Part shown: in pieces, positions 47,353-56,970 of the stretch
Position numbering within the stretch: position 1 is the stretch's first letter
Layout: every line of letters begins with the position of its first letter
Assembly (NCBI GenBank): GCA_017984755.1
Contig: JAGNYW010000006.1
Location: 62,001 to 126,000, forward strand
From: Methyloversatilis sp.
GTDB taxonomy: Bacteria; Pseudomonadota; Gammaproteobacteria; Burkholderiales; Rhodocyclaceae
Direction of reading: 5' to 3'
DNA length: 64,000 bases
Translations under genes and position numbers: made by a program
The notes under the pieces: generated by a model
What the model was told of the DNA's origin: nothing
Seen by the model: the letters and a program-made list of their open reading frames with translations, nothing else
Database searches by the model: none

Positions 47353-47750
47353 GTTTGACTCCCACCTCGCCGCTGGGCATGCATGTACTGCTCGACCTGC
47401 ACGATGTTTCCGGCGCCATGCTGACCGACTGTCCGCTGATCGAGCAGTTGCTGCTCGATGCCGCCGCTGCTGCCGGTGCGCGGGTACTTGGCAGCCGCTT
47501 CCATCCGTTCGGCCCGGGTCAGGGCATCACTGGCGTGCTGCTCCTGGCCGAATCGCACATCAGCATCCATACCTGGCCGGAACACGGCTATGCGGCGGTG
47601 GATGTGTTCATGTGCGGCGACGCCCGGCCGATGGCTGCCATCACCCTCATCCGCGATCGGCTCGGCGCGGCACGCAGCAGCGTGCGCGAGTGCCCGCGGG
47701 GCCTGTCGCAGACCGACCTTCATGCAAGCGCAGCGCAGCCTGTGCCCTGA
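47349..47750 (+). CDS. speD: S-adenosylmethionine decarboxylase proenzyme SpeD
   Basis: A 133-residue bacterial AdoMet decarboxylase. It autocleaves at a serine to make a pyruvoyl cofactor and produces decarboxylated AdoMet for polyamine synthesis. The cleavage site ESHISIHTWPE is visible (S69 becomes pyruvoyl, H74 assists), followed by the catalytic cysteine in FMCGD (C89). The N-terminus GMHVLLDLHDVSG matches the class 1B type. The last 15 residues are not conserved. It supplies the membrane aminopropyltransferase at the other end of the cluster. Confidence 0.92.
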   Translation: MSLTPTSPLGMHVLLDLHDVSGAMLTDCPLIEQLLLDAAAAAGARVLGSRFHPFGPGQGITGVLLLAESHISIHTWPEHGYAAVDVFMCGDARPMAAITLIRDRLGAARSSVRECPRGLSQTDLHASAAQPVP

Positions 47751-47894
47751 GGGACGCAGGCGCGGCAGTCCGCGCCGGGTGTCGGCACGAGGTTCAGAGG
47801 AGGGGCTGCATCACAGCTGCCGGCGTTCGGCCTGTAAACTGTGCGGCTGCCGGTGGTCGAACCGGTCTCACATACCTGCCCCGACATTCCCTGC

Positions 47895-49499
47895 ATGTTG
47901 CGATTAACCGAAATAAAACTCCCTCTGGACCACCCCGGGGAGGCGCTGCAAGCGGTCATTCTGGAGCGGCTGCGCATCGACGCCGACGTGCTCGCCGGCT
48001 TCACCGTGTTCAAGCGCAGCTACGACGCGCGCAAGCGTTCGAACATCTTCCTGATCTATTCGGTCGACGTCGAGGTGAAGGACGAAGCGGCACTGCTGCG
48101 CCGGCTCAAGGGCGTGCCGCACGTGCTGCCCACGCCCGACATGAGCTACCGGTTCGTCGCGCGCGCGCCGGCTGGAATGACGCAGCGGCCGGTCATCATC
48201 GGCATGGGCCCGTGCGGCATCCTGGCGGCGCTGGTGCTCGCCCAGATGGGCTTCCGGCCCATCGTTCTGGAGCGTGGCAAGGCGGTGCGCGAGCGTACGA
48301 AGGACACGTGGGGACTGTGGCGCAGGCATGTACTCGATCCGGAGTCGAACGTGCAGTTCGGCGAAGGCGGAGCCGGCACCTTTTCCGACGGCAAGCTGTA
48401 CAGCCAGATCAAGGATCCGAAGCACTACGGCCGCAAGGTACTCGACGAATTCGTCAAGGCCGGGGCGCCGGAAGAAATCCTGTACGTCAGCAAGCCGCAC
48501 ATCGGCACCTTCCGGCTGGTCGGCATGGTGGAGAAGATGCGCGCTGAAATCGAGTCGCTGGGCGGCGAGATCCGTTTCCGGTCGCGGGTCGAGGACATCG
48601 TGATCGACGACCGCAAGGTGCGCGGCGTGCAGCTCGCAGGCGGGGAATTCATCGCTGCCGACCATGTGGTGCTGGCGGTTGGGCACAGCGCGCGCGACAC
48701 TTTCCAGATGCTTTACGACCGCGGCGTGTACATCGAGGCGAAACCGTTTTCGGTCGGCTTCCGGGTGGAGCACCCGCAGGCGCTGATCGATCGCTGCCGC
48801 TTCGGCGATTTCGCGGGGCATCCGCTGCTCGGTGCGGCGGACTACAAGCTGGTGCATCACGCGAGCAACGGCCGCTCGGTGTACAGCTTCTGCATGTGCC
48901 CCGGTGGCACGGTGGTCGCGGCGACCTCCGAGCCGGGCCGGGTGGTGACCAACGGCATGAGCCAGTATTCGCGCAACGAGCGCAACGCCAACGCCGGCAT
49001 CGTGGTCGGCATTTCGCCGGAGGACTATCCGGGGCATCCGCTGGCCGGCATCGAATTCCAGCGTCGCTGGGAGTCGCGGGCCTTCGAACTGGGCGGCTGC
49101 GATTACAGCGCACCCGGGCAACTGGTCGGAGACTTCATCGCGGCACGACCTTCATCGGAACTGGGCGTGGTGACGCCGTCCTACACACCGGGTGTGCGCC
49201 TGGGCGAACTGGACACCGCACTGCCCGATTACGCGATCGCTGCCATCCGCGAAGCACTGCCGGCGTTCGATCGTCAGATCAAGGGCTTCTCTATGCACGA
49301 TGCAGTGCTGACCGGCGTGGAGACACGTACGTCATCGCCGATCCGCATCAAGCGCGACCCGGTCAGCTACCAGAGCCTGAACACGGCGGGCCTTTATCCG
49401 GCGGGTGAAGGCGCGAGCTACGCCGGCGGCATCCTGTCGGCGGCGGTCGACGGCATCGAGGTGGCCGAGGCGGTCGCACGCAGCATGGTCGGCGGCTGA
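47895..49499 (+). CDS. COG2509-type FAD-dependent dehydrogenase
   Basis: A 534-residue flavoprotein. The N-terminal about 90 residues are a small domain (RLTEIKLPLDHPGEAL, FKRSYDARKRSNIFLIYSVDVEV) seen in COG2509 proteins. The FAD Rossmann motif is IIGMGPCGILAALVLAQMG near residue 101. Later FAD and substrate regions are FGEGGAGTFSDGKLYSQ, VVLAVGHSARDTF and GLYPAGEGASYAGGI. Physiological substrate is unknown for this widely distributed family. The start is the ATG at 47895, as the preceding residues look unrelated. It lies 144 bases after speD and may have its own promoter. Confidence 0.87.
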   Translation: MLRLTEIKLPLDHPGEALQAVILERLRIDADVLAGFTVFKRSYDARKRSNIFLIYSVDVEVKDEAALLRRLKGVPHVLPTPDMSYRFVARAPAGMTQRPVIIGMGPCGILAALVLAQMGFRPIVLERGKAVRERTKDTWGLWRRHVLDPESNVQFGEGGAGTFSDGKLYSQIKDPKHYGRKVLDEFVKAGAPEEILYVSKPHIGTFRLVGMVEKMRAEIESLGGEIRFRSRVEDIVIDDRKVRGVQLAGGEFIAADHVVLAVGHSARDTFQMLYDRGVYIEAKPFSVGFRVEHPQALIDRCRFGDFAGHPLLGAADYKLVHHASNGRSVYSFCMCPGGTVVAATSEPGRVVTNGMSQYSRNERNANAGIVVGISPEDYPGHPLAGIEFQRRWESRAFELGGCDYSAPGQLVGDFIAARPSSELGVVTPSYTPGVRLGELDTALPDYAIAAIREALPAFDRQIKGFSMHDAVLTGVETRTSSPIRIKRDPVSYQSLNTAGLYPAGEGASYAGGILSAAVDGIEVAEAVARSMVGG

Positions 49500-49503
49500 G
49501 CGT

Positions 49504-50499
49504 TCAGCGCAGGCTATCGAAGAAGTGCAGCAGCCGCTGCGGCAGCCAGTCGAGGTGGCCTTTCGGCGCACCGCTCACATAGCCGACGTGACCGCCGTGC
49601 GTTGTGTATTCGGGCAGCACGTCGGAGGACAGCATCTGCGGCGTGGCCAGCGACCACGCCGGCACCATCGGATCGTTGAGCGCCTGAAGCAGCAGCAGCG
49701 GCACCCGGACATCGGCAAGCAGCGGTCGCGCGGAGCAGCGCGTCCAGTAGTCGTCGGCATCGCGGAAGCCATGCAGCTGCGACGTCACCGCGTCGTCGAA
49801 GGCGCGTATCGAGTTGCTGGCTGCGATGGCGGCGGCGTCTAGCACGCCGGGGAACAGGCTCGCCTTGTGCAGCGCACGCGGCTTCATCGTGCGCAGGAAG
49901 TACTGCGTATAGACACGGTTGAAGCCCATGTCGAGTGCGCGCCCCGCGGCGCCCAGATCGACCGGCGCGCAGACCGATGCCGCGCTGCGCAGCCATGTCG
50001 ATGCGGCATGTCCGTGTTCGCCCAGCCACTTGCAGAGCACGTTGCCACCGAGCGACACGCCGACCGCATGCACGGGCTGGCCCCTCATGCGCGGAACGAT
50101 GCGCGGAAGCAGCCAGTCGAGTTCGGCACTGTCGCCCGAGTGATAGGCGCGGAGCAGGCGGTTCGGTTCGCCTGAACAGCCACGTGCATGCACCACCACG
50201 CCGTTCCAGCCACGTGCGTCGATGGCGCGCATCAGCGCGCGTGCGTAATGGCTTTCGGAACTGCCTTCCAGACCGTGAAAAAGCATGACCAGAGGGCGGT
50301 CCGGCCGCGCCGGCAGCCAGTCCAGATCGATGAAGTCATGGTCGGGGGTATCGATGCGTTCGCGCGTCAGGGCGGGCAGCGGCGGCAGGATGAAGCGCGG
50401 CCAGATCGTTTGCGCATGTCCGCCGGGCAGCCAGGGAGCCGGCAGGAAGGGCGGTGGACCGGACTGCGGATCGACCGGCCGGGCGGAGTGCCTGTCCAT
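49504..50499 (-). CDS. alpha/beta hydrolase, YheT family
   Basis: A 331-residue hydrolase of the YheT/ABHD1-3 family. The N-terminal PFLPAPWLPGGHAQTIWPRFI is the family entry motif. The oxyanion region MLFHGLEGSSESHYARAL and the nucleophile GVSLGGNVLCKWLGEHG (Ser in GxSxGG) follow, and a C-terminal histidine lies in YTTHGGHVGYV. Substrate unknown; members are lipid-ester hydrolases or uncharacterised. It ends four bases from the stop of the convergent COG2509 gene and follows the NTF2-like gene by 18 bases. Confidence 0.87.
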   Translation of the reverse strand: MDRHSARPVDPQSGPPPFLPAPWLPGGHAQTIWPRFILPPLPALTRERIDTPDHDFIDLDWLPARPDRPLVMLFHGLEGSSESHYARALMRAIDARGWNGVVVHARGCSGEPNRLLRAYHSGDSAELDWLLPRIVPRMRGQPVHAVGVSLGGNVLCKWLGEHGHAASTWLRSAASVCAPVDLGAAGRALDMGFNRVYTQYFLRTMKPRALHKASLFPGVLDAAAIAASNSIRAFDDAVTSQLHGFRDADDYWTRCSARPLLADVRVPLLLLQALNDPMVPAWSLATPQMLSSDVLPEYTTHGGHVGYVSGAPKGHLDWLPQRLLHFFDSLR

Positions 50500-50517
50500 C
50501 GTGTCCCGCGGCGCGGC

Positions 50518-50949
50518 CTAGTGCAGGACTTTCGGCGCGCCCTTGATTTCCTGGACAGCCGGTGCGACCGAGGCGTGATGCAGCACCATGTGCCAGCCGA
50601 GCGGGCCGCGCAGATAGACGTTGGTCACGATGAGCGTGGGCCGCGGCGTACTGTCGCCCGGTGCGCTGCACTGTTCATTGAGGCTGTGTATCGACTGCAG
50701 CACACCCTGCATCACGTGTGCATTGGCAATGCGGACATCCACGCGGGTACCTGCAAAGACGCGTCGCCACGCCTCGCGCACTTCATCGTACCCGCTGGCC
50801 CGCGGGCAGCCGGCGAGGGCGCATACGATGTCGTCCTCGTCGCCCCAGACCGCCATCATCGCTTCGATGTCGCCGCGCGCCCGCGCTTCGTAGAAGGCAG
50901 TTTCCGCTTCCTGCGGCGTGGCGAAAAATGCCTTGCGCGGCATTTCCAT
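50518..50949 (-). CDS. SnoaL/NTF2-like protein
   Basis: A 143-residue protein with the SnoaL-like cone pattern: AFYEARARGDIEAMMAVWGDEDDIVC, ASGYDEVREAWRRVFAG, then VTNVYLRGPLGWHMVLHHASVAP. The helix-strand order and the WRMVHHHAS-like ending are typical of the family, whose members act as isomerases or degradative enzymes; no function can be assigned. I use ATG 50949 and ignore an upstream extension into the zinc-finger gene. Second NTF2-like protein in this window. It lies between the zinc-finger gene and the YheT-like hydrolase, probably one operon with ilvE. Confidence 0.75.
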   Translation of the reverse strand: MEMPRKAFFATPQEAETAFYEARARGDIEAMMAVWGDEDDIVCALAGCPRASGYDEVREAWRRVFAGTRVDVRIANAHVMQGVLQSIHSLNEQCSAPGDSTPRPTLIVTNVYLRGPLGWHMVLHHASVAPAVQEIKGAPKVLH

Positions 50950-50960
50950 CGGCGACGGAC

Positions 50961-51185
50961 TCAGTGGCCGGCCGGAGCCGGACCGTTGTAGCTGTAGCGG
51001 GTACCGCAATAGGGGCAGCTGGCCTGACCGGTCTTCGTCACGTCGAGAAAGACGCGCGGGTGCCGTGCCCACAGGGGGGCGCCGGGCAGCGGGCAGTGCA
51101 GCGGAAGGTCGGCTGCCGTGACTTCGATGTCGCGCGCCTGATCGCGCGCCTGACCGTGGCTTGAATCGTGGGTGGTCTGCGTCAT
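50961..51185 (-). CDS. zinc-finger protein (zf-CHCC), ilvE-linked
   Basis: A 74-residue protein with the zf-CHCC pattern: a first ligand Cys in LPLHCPLPG, His in WARHPRVFLDV and the pair in SCPYCGTRYSY. Such small proteins are related to the complex I accessory NDUFS6 and are common in proteobacteria, often beside ilvE. The N-terminal 25 residues are polar and disordered. It starts 18 bases after the ilvE stop. Confidence 0.78.
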   Translation of the reverse strand: MTQTTHDSSHGQARDQARDIEVTAADLPLHCPLPGAPLWARHPRVFLDVTKTGQASCPYCGTRYSYNGPAPAGH

Positions 51186-51203
51186 GATGTGGGTGCTCCG
51201 AAC

Positions 51204-52124
51204 TCAGATCTTGGTAAGCCAGCGGTGATACTCGGGGGCGCGGCCATTGACGATGTCGAAGAAGCGCGCCTGAAGCTTTTCGGTGACCGGACCGCGGGTG
51301 CCCGCACCGATGACGCGATTGTCCAGTTCGCGGATCGGCGTCACTTCGGCTGCAGTGCCCGTGAAGAAGGCTTCATCCGCGGTATAGATGTCGTCGCGCG
51401 TCAGGCGCTTCGAAACGACCTGATAGCCGAATTCGGCGGCAATCTCGATCACCGATGCGCGCGTGATGCCGACCAGCGCGGATGCGATTTCCGGTTCGTA
51501 GATCTTGTTGTCCTTCACCACGAACAGGTTTTCGCCGGCACCTTCCGCGACGAAGCCATCGACGTCCAGCAGAAGTGCTTCGTCGTAGCCCAGATCGGTG
51601 GCTTCCATGTTGGCAAGAATGGAGTTGGCGTAGGTGCCGGAGTACTTGGCACGGCACATCGATACATTCACGTGATGGCGCGAGAACGACGAGGTCTTCA
51701 CGCGGATGCCGCGCTTGAGGCCATCTTCACCGAGGTAGGCGCCCCAGGGCCAGGCGGCGATCGACACGTGCACCGATGCACCGCGGGTCGAGATGCCCAT
51801 CTTTTCCGAACCGAAGAACGCGATCGGGCGGATGTAGCAGGATTCGAGATTGTTGGCGCGCACCACTTCGAGCTGCGCTTCCATGATTTCTTCGCGGCTG
51901 TACGGCATCTTCATCATGTAGATGTGCGCGGAATTGAACAGCCGGTCGGTGTGTTCCTTGAGCCGGTAGATGGCGGTGCCGATTTCGGTGTTGTAGGCGC
52001 GAACGCCTTCGAAGACGGCCAGACCGTAATGCAGGGAGTGCGTCAGCACATGCGTGGTCGCCTCGCGCCAGGGCACCAGCTTGCCGTCGTACCAGATAAA
52101 ACCGTCGCGGTCGGCCATCGACAT
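51204..52124 (-). CDS. ilvE: branched-chain amino acid aminotransferase IlvE
   Basis: A 306-residue fold-type IV PLP aminotransferase making or degrading Val, Leu and Ile. Start MSMADRDGFIWYDGKLVPW at 52124 has a GGAG site eight bases upstream. Family blocks: LHYGLAVFEGVRAY, YIRPIAFFGSEKMG, the PLP lysine region CRAKYSGTYANSILANMEA, EALLLDVDGFVAEGAGENLF, and FFTGTAAEVTPIREL. It leads a four-gene minus operon. The 95-base gap to the divergent nudJ gene probably holds both promoters. Confidence 0.96.
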   Translation of the reverse strand: MSMADRDGFIWYDGKLVPWREATTHVLTHSLHYGLAVFEGVRAYNTEIGTAIYRLKEHTDRLFNSAHIYMMKMPYSREEIMEAQLEVVRANNLESCYIRPIAFFGSEKMGISTRGASVHVSIAAWPWGAYLGEDGLKRGIRVKTSSFSRHHVNVSMCRAKYSGTYANSILANMEATDLGYDEALLLDVDGFVAEGAGENLFVVKDNKIYEPEIASALVGITRASVIEIAAEFGYQVVSKRLTRDDIYTADEAFFTGTAAEVTPIRELDNRVIGAGTRGPVTEKLQARFFDIVNGRAPEYHRWLTKI

Positions 52125-52219
52125 GAGAAACACTCCAGAGATTTCGTCAAGCCTGCGATTTTAGCCGAAGCCGGCGTCGCGGCGACGGTCGAAGGCGCTC
52201 TCCGCGTTAAAATCAATGC

Positions 52220-52675
52220 ATGAGCGAACGCGTATGGAAACCCAACGTCACGGTGGCCGCACTGATGGAGCATCGCGGCCGCTTTTTGATGGTCGAGGAG
52301 GAAACCTCGGCAGGCCTCATGCTGAATCAGCCCGCGGGGCACCTGGAAGAAGGTGAGTCGCTGGTCGATGCATGTGCCCGCGAGGCGATGGAAGAGACTG
52401 CCCATCCGTTCGTGCCGTGCGCCCTGATCGGTGTCTATCAGTGGCGCCGGCCGGATGGGGAAGTCACCTACCTCCGGTTCGCGTTCGCCGGCGACAGCGG
52501 CGAACAGATCGCAGGCCGGGCGCTCGACGACGGGATCGTCCGTGCATTCTGGATGACGCCGGACGAAATCGAAGGCAGCCGGGCCCGGCACCGCAGTCCG
52601 CTGGTGCTTGCCTGCGTGCAGGACTGGCTGGCGGGCGTGCGGATGCCATTGGCGATCGTGCGGCATTTTTCCTGA
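52220..52675 (+). CDS. nudJ: Nudix phosphatase NudJ-like
   Basis: A 151-residue Nudix hydrolase. The Nudix box is complete: GHLEEGESLVDACAREAMEETAH (GX5EX7REUXEE). NudJ of E. coli hydrolyses nucleoside tri- and diphosphates and HMP-PP. The order nudJ - mnmA - purB (with extra genes between) repeats the E. coli arrangement, supporting the assignment. The stop overlaps the next ATG by one base (TGATG). Confidence 0.88.
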   Translation: MSERVWKPNVTVAALMEHRGRFLMVEEETSAGLMLNQPAGHLEEGESLVDACAREAMEETAHPFVPCALIGVYQWRRPDGEVTYLRFAFAGDSGEQIAGRALDDGIVRAFWMTPDEIEGSRARHRSPLVLACVQDWLAGVRMPLAIVRHFS

Positions 52676-53241
52676 TGCGGCGATGCCTGGCCGCGCTGGT
52701 TTCGGCCGCCATGCTGTCGACCGCGAGCGCGCAGGGCGCCCGGCTGGACGTGTGCTTCAACTATGGCTGCATGGATGAACGGACGGTCACCTTCTCGCCC
52801 GAGCAGTTCGACGTGCTGCGCACGGAAATGGCGAAGGCTGCCGATGCCGGCAATGAACGCGAGCGGCTCGAATGGGTGATTGCGCGGATGTACCGCTGGG
52901 CGGGAGAGCAGTTGCCGATCTCGGTGGATCGCGCTGGTGACTTTCTGGACGATGCCGCGCACGGGCGCATGGACTGCATCGACCATGCGATAACCACGAC
53001 GCGCATGCTCGAACTGCTGCAGGACGCCGGCGCGCTGCGCCACCATCGCGTGCTGGAGGCGGCACGTCGCCGCAGCTGGATCATCATGCAGCACTTCAGC
53101 GCAGTGATCGAAGAGATGGAAGATGGACGGCGGTATGCCGTCGATACCTGGTTTCGCGACCACGCCGATCCGGCGGTCGTGATGGATATGGAACAGTGGC
53201 GCAATGGGGACTATCCGGATGACTGGAATGCAGGTCGGTGA
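52675..53241 (+). CDS. secreted transglutaminase-like protein of unknown function
   Basis: Encodes 188 residues with a Sec signal ([21 protein letters not shown], cleavage near ASA). The mature protein shows a possible Cys-His-Asp triad of the transglutaminase/papain fold: C101 in [11 protein letters not shown]140 in [10 protein letters not shown] and D157 in YAVDTWF. The spacing and the D-T-W-F ending fit uncharacterised families of this fold. No activity has been shown that I can name. It sits between nudJ and mnmA and overlaps the latter by 23 bases, so it is probably expressed with them, although its product is periplasmic. Confidence 0.68.
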   Translation: MRRCLAALVSAAMLSTASAQGARLDVCFNYGCMDERTVTFSPEQFDVLRTEMAKAADAGNERERLEWVIARMYRWAGEQLPISVDRAGDFLDDAAHGRMDCIDHAITTTRMLELLQDAGALRHHRVLEAARRRSWIIMQHFSAVIEEMEDGRRYAVDTWFRDHADPAVVMDMEQWRNGDYPDDWNAGR

Positions 53242-54391
53242 AACGCAGGTCGCGGCGACGTCGGGCCAGCCGGGTGAAAAGGCCGAACACGGCGAAACCG
53301 TGGTGGTCGGCATGTCGGGCGGCGTCGATTCGGCGGTGTCCGCGCTGCTGCTCAAGCGTGCCGGCTACAGGGTGGTTGGCCTGTTCATGAAGAACTGGGA
53401 AGACGACGACACCGACGACTACTGTTCCACCCGCCAGGACCTGATCGATGCAGTGGCAGCCGCCGACGTGATCGGCATGGACCTAGAAGTGGTGAATTTC
53501 TCGGCCGAGTACAAGGAGCGCGTCTTTTCGAGTTTCCTGCGCGAGTATCAGGCCGGGCGTACCCCCAATCCGGACGTGCTGTGCAACGCCGAAATCAAGT
53601 TCAGCGCCTTTCTCGACCATGCCGTCGAGCTGGGTGCGAAACGCATTGCAACCGGCCACTATGCCCAGGTACGCGAGTTCCAGGGCCGCTTCCAGCTGCT
53701 CAAGGGCGAAGATGGCAACAAGGACCAGAGCTATTTCCTGCACCGCCTGAATCAGGCGCAGCTGTCGCGCACGATGTTTCCGGTCGGTCACCTGCCCAAG
53801 CGGGACGTGCGTCGCATCGCGGCCGATGCTGGCCTGGCCAATCACGCCAAGAAGGATTCGACCGGCATCTGCTTCGTCGGCGAGCGCCCGTTCCGCGAGT
53901 TCCTGCAGCGCTATCTGCCGGTCGCGCCGGGTGACATCCGCGAACTCGACACCGATCGTGTGCTCGGACAGCACGACGGCCTGATGTATCACACGATCGG
54001 CCAGCGCAAGGGGCTGCGCATCGGCGGCCTCAAGGGCATGGCCGACGAGGCAGGCGAACACGAAGCCTGGTACGCGGCACGCAAGGACATGGCGCGCAAC
54101 GTGCTCTACGTGGTGCGCGGGCATGAGCACCCGGCGCTGCTGTCGGGGCGTCTCGTGGCGGGCGATCTGTCCTGGGTTTCGGGCGACCTGCCGCACACCC
54201 ACTGGGTCTATGCCGCGAAGACGCGTTATCGCCAGCCGGATGCGCCGTGCAGCATCGACGCGGTGGACGCTGATCGCTGTGAAGTCGTGTTCGCCGAGGC
54301 ACAGTGGGCCGTGACGCCCGGTCAGAGCGTCGTGGTCTACGAGAGCAGGGTGTGCCTGGGTGGCGGGGTGATCATGTCGGCCGGTAACTGA
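53219..54391 (+). CDS. mnmA: tRNA-specific 2-thiouridylase MnmA
   Basis: A 390-residue enzyme that thiolates U34 of tRNA-Glu, -Gln and -Lys. The PP-loop [15 protein letters not shown] is near residue 30. The two catalytic cysteines are in [12 protein letters not shown] (C122) and [12 protein letters not shown] (C218). The conserved [17 protein letters not shown] and QRKGLRIGG segments are present. I prefer ATG 53219 (GGGGA eight bases upstream) over one five codons earlier. An N-terminal 25-residue extension before the PP-loop domain is not conserved. Confidence 0.96.
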   Translation: MTGMQVGETQVAATSGQPGEKAEHGETVVVGMSGGVDSAVSALLLKRAGYRVVGLFMKNWEDDDTDDYCSTRQDLIDAVAAADVIGMDLEVVNFSAEYKERVFSSFLREYQAGRTPNPDVLCNAEIKFSAFLDHAVELGAKRIATGHYAQVREFQGRFQLLKGEDGNKDQSYFLHRLNQAQLSRTMFPVGHLPKRDVRRIAADAGLANHAKKDSTGICFVGERPFREFLQRYLPVAPGDIRELDTDRVLGQHDGLMYHTIGQRKGLRIGGLKGMADEAGEHEAWYAARKDMARNVLYVVRGHEHPALLSGRLVAGDLSWVSGDLPHTHWVYAAKTRYRQPDAPCSIDAVDADRCEVVFAEAQWAVTPGQSVVVYESRVCLGGGVIMSAGN

Positions 54392-54417
54392 AAGTGCTTC
54401 GCGGCGCCGCGCCTGCG

Positions 54418-54449
54418 AGCCGATTGCGCCGCCCGGCCCGCAATCGGCT
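54418..54449. terminator. hairpin between convergent mnmA and GST genes
   Basis: The arms AGCCGATTGCG (54418-54428) and CGCAATCGGCT (54439-54449) form an 11-base stem with a 10-base loop, overlapping the GST stop. It sits in the right place to end both transcripts. No T-run is present, so it may be only a weak terminator. Confidence 0.5.
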
Positions 54450-55056
54450 ACTCGAACGGGGCAGTTTCAGCAAGTGACGGCCGCTGAATGAGCTTCTCCT
54501 GCAGTTTGGCAAGATTGGCGTGACGGTCGCGCCAGTCGATGTCGGGGAAGCGGAAATCCAGATAGCCGAGTGCGCAGCCGACGGCGACGTCTGCCAGTGA
54601 AATGCCGTTGCCCTGGCACCACGCGCCCTCGCCGAGGTCGTCGGACAGGGCGACCAGCGCGCGGTCCACCTTGGTGCGATGGCGCTCGATCCAGGCGGCG
54701 TTTCTTTCCGCTTCCGGCCGGCGTGATTCGAGGACGATGGTCACTGCGGCATCGGTCATGCCGTCCGCCAGGGCTTCCCAGCGCTTGACCAGAGCACGCT
54801 CGCGCGCAGTCGACGGCAGCAGCTTGTTGTTCGGCGCGACGCCGTCGAGATACTCGACGATCACGCGCGAATCGAACAGCCGGGTGTCGTCATCGAGTAC
54901 GAGCACGGGGATTTTCCCCAGCGGGTTGACTGCCGGGACGCCGGTGCCTTCGAGCCAGGGTGAGTCGATCACGAATTCGCAGTCGATCTTCTTTTCTGCA
55001 AGCACCACGCGTGCCTTGCGCACATACGGGCTGGTGTACGAACCGACGAGTTTCAT
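54448..55056 (-). CDS. glutathione S-transferase family protein
   Basis: A 202-residue GST. The N-terminal thioredoxin-like domain starts MKLVGSYTSPYVRKARVVLAEKK, with SYTSPYVRK in the glutathione-activating position, and includes NPLGKIPVLVLDD (cis-proline) and LFDSRVIVEYLD. The C-terminal helical domain holds GISLADVAVGCALGYLDFRFPDIDW, the N-capping box region. It resembles YibF-type GSTs. Substrate unknown. It is the only minus gene between mnmA and purB, where E. coli has hflD. Confidence 0.86.
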   Translation of the reverse strand: MKLVGSYTSPYVRKARVVLAEKKIDCEFVIDSPWLEGTGVPAVNPLGKIPVLVLDDDTRLFDSRVIVEYLDGVAPNNKLLPSTARERALVKRWEALADGMTDAAVTIVLESRRPEAERNAAWIERHRTKVDRALVALSDDLGEGAWCQGNGISLADVAVGCALGYLDFRFPDIDWRDRHANLAKLQEKLIQRPSLAETAPFE

Positions 55057-55163
55057 GAACTGTACCGATGGAAGACCGCCCGATTATAGCGCCCGGTCAA
55101 AACGCTCAAGGCCGAGGCAGTACGCGCCCCATGATAAAATTCGTGCCGCACTGGCCGGGCTGA

Positions 55164-56573
<1,410 letters not shown>

Positions 56574-56582
56574 GGACCTGAC

Positions 56583-56906
56583 ATGAGTTTTGCGGAAACC
56601 CTGAAATCCCTGCCCGGTGTGTCGCACCTTGCCGCACTGCAACTGATCGACCTTGCGACCGACGAGGTCGTGGCCACCATAGAGAACAAGCCCGGCCAGG
56701 CCGGCTCGCTGGCGGTGTACAACCACCTGGCGCAGCTTCACGGGGCCATCAATGCCGAGGCCGCCAGCCAGGGGCTCGTCATCTACGCCGAACATACGGT
56801 CGATGCACGCGCCAATCCGGGCAAGCATCCGAACATCGATCGTCTGATCGACCTGATCGAGGCCGGCCGGACGCTGCGGGTGAAACAGGTGTTCGCGCAG
56901 CCCTGA
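56583..56906 (+). CDS. DUF2322 family protein
   Basis: A 107-residue protein matching the DUF2322 family (MSFAETLKSLPGVSHLAALQLID, NKPGQAGSLAVYNHLAQLHG, IYAEHTVDARANPGKHPNIDRL as landmarks). Function unknown. Members are small cytoplasmic proteins found in Betaproteobacteria and some others. It starts nine bases after purB and is probably cotranscribed with it. It ends just before a very long terminator stem. Confidence 0.75.
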   Translation: MSFAETLKSLPGVSHLAALQLIDLATDEVVATIENKPGQAGSLAVYNHLAQLHGAINAEAASQGLVIYAEHTVDARANPGKHPNIDRLIDLIEAGRTLRVKQVFAQP

Positions 56907-56917
56907 TCGTGCGGGGC

Positions 56918-56961
56918 GCCCAGATGAAAAACCCGGCACATGCCGGGTTTTTCATCTGGGC
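56918..56961. terminator. perfect 44-base palindromic bidirectional terminator
   Basis: A 21-base perfect stem (56918-56938 with 56941-56961) with a two-base core, GC-rich inside, flanked by A-rich and T-rich runs (AAAAA and TTTTT inside the arms). It lies 11 bases after the DUF2322 stop and 9 bases after the secF stop on the other strand, so it ends both convergent transcripts. Confidence 0.92.
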
Positions 56962-56970
56962 GAAGCCGCC

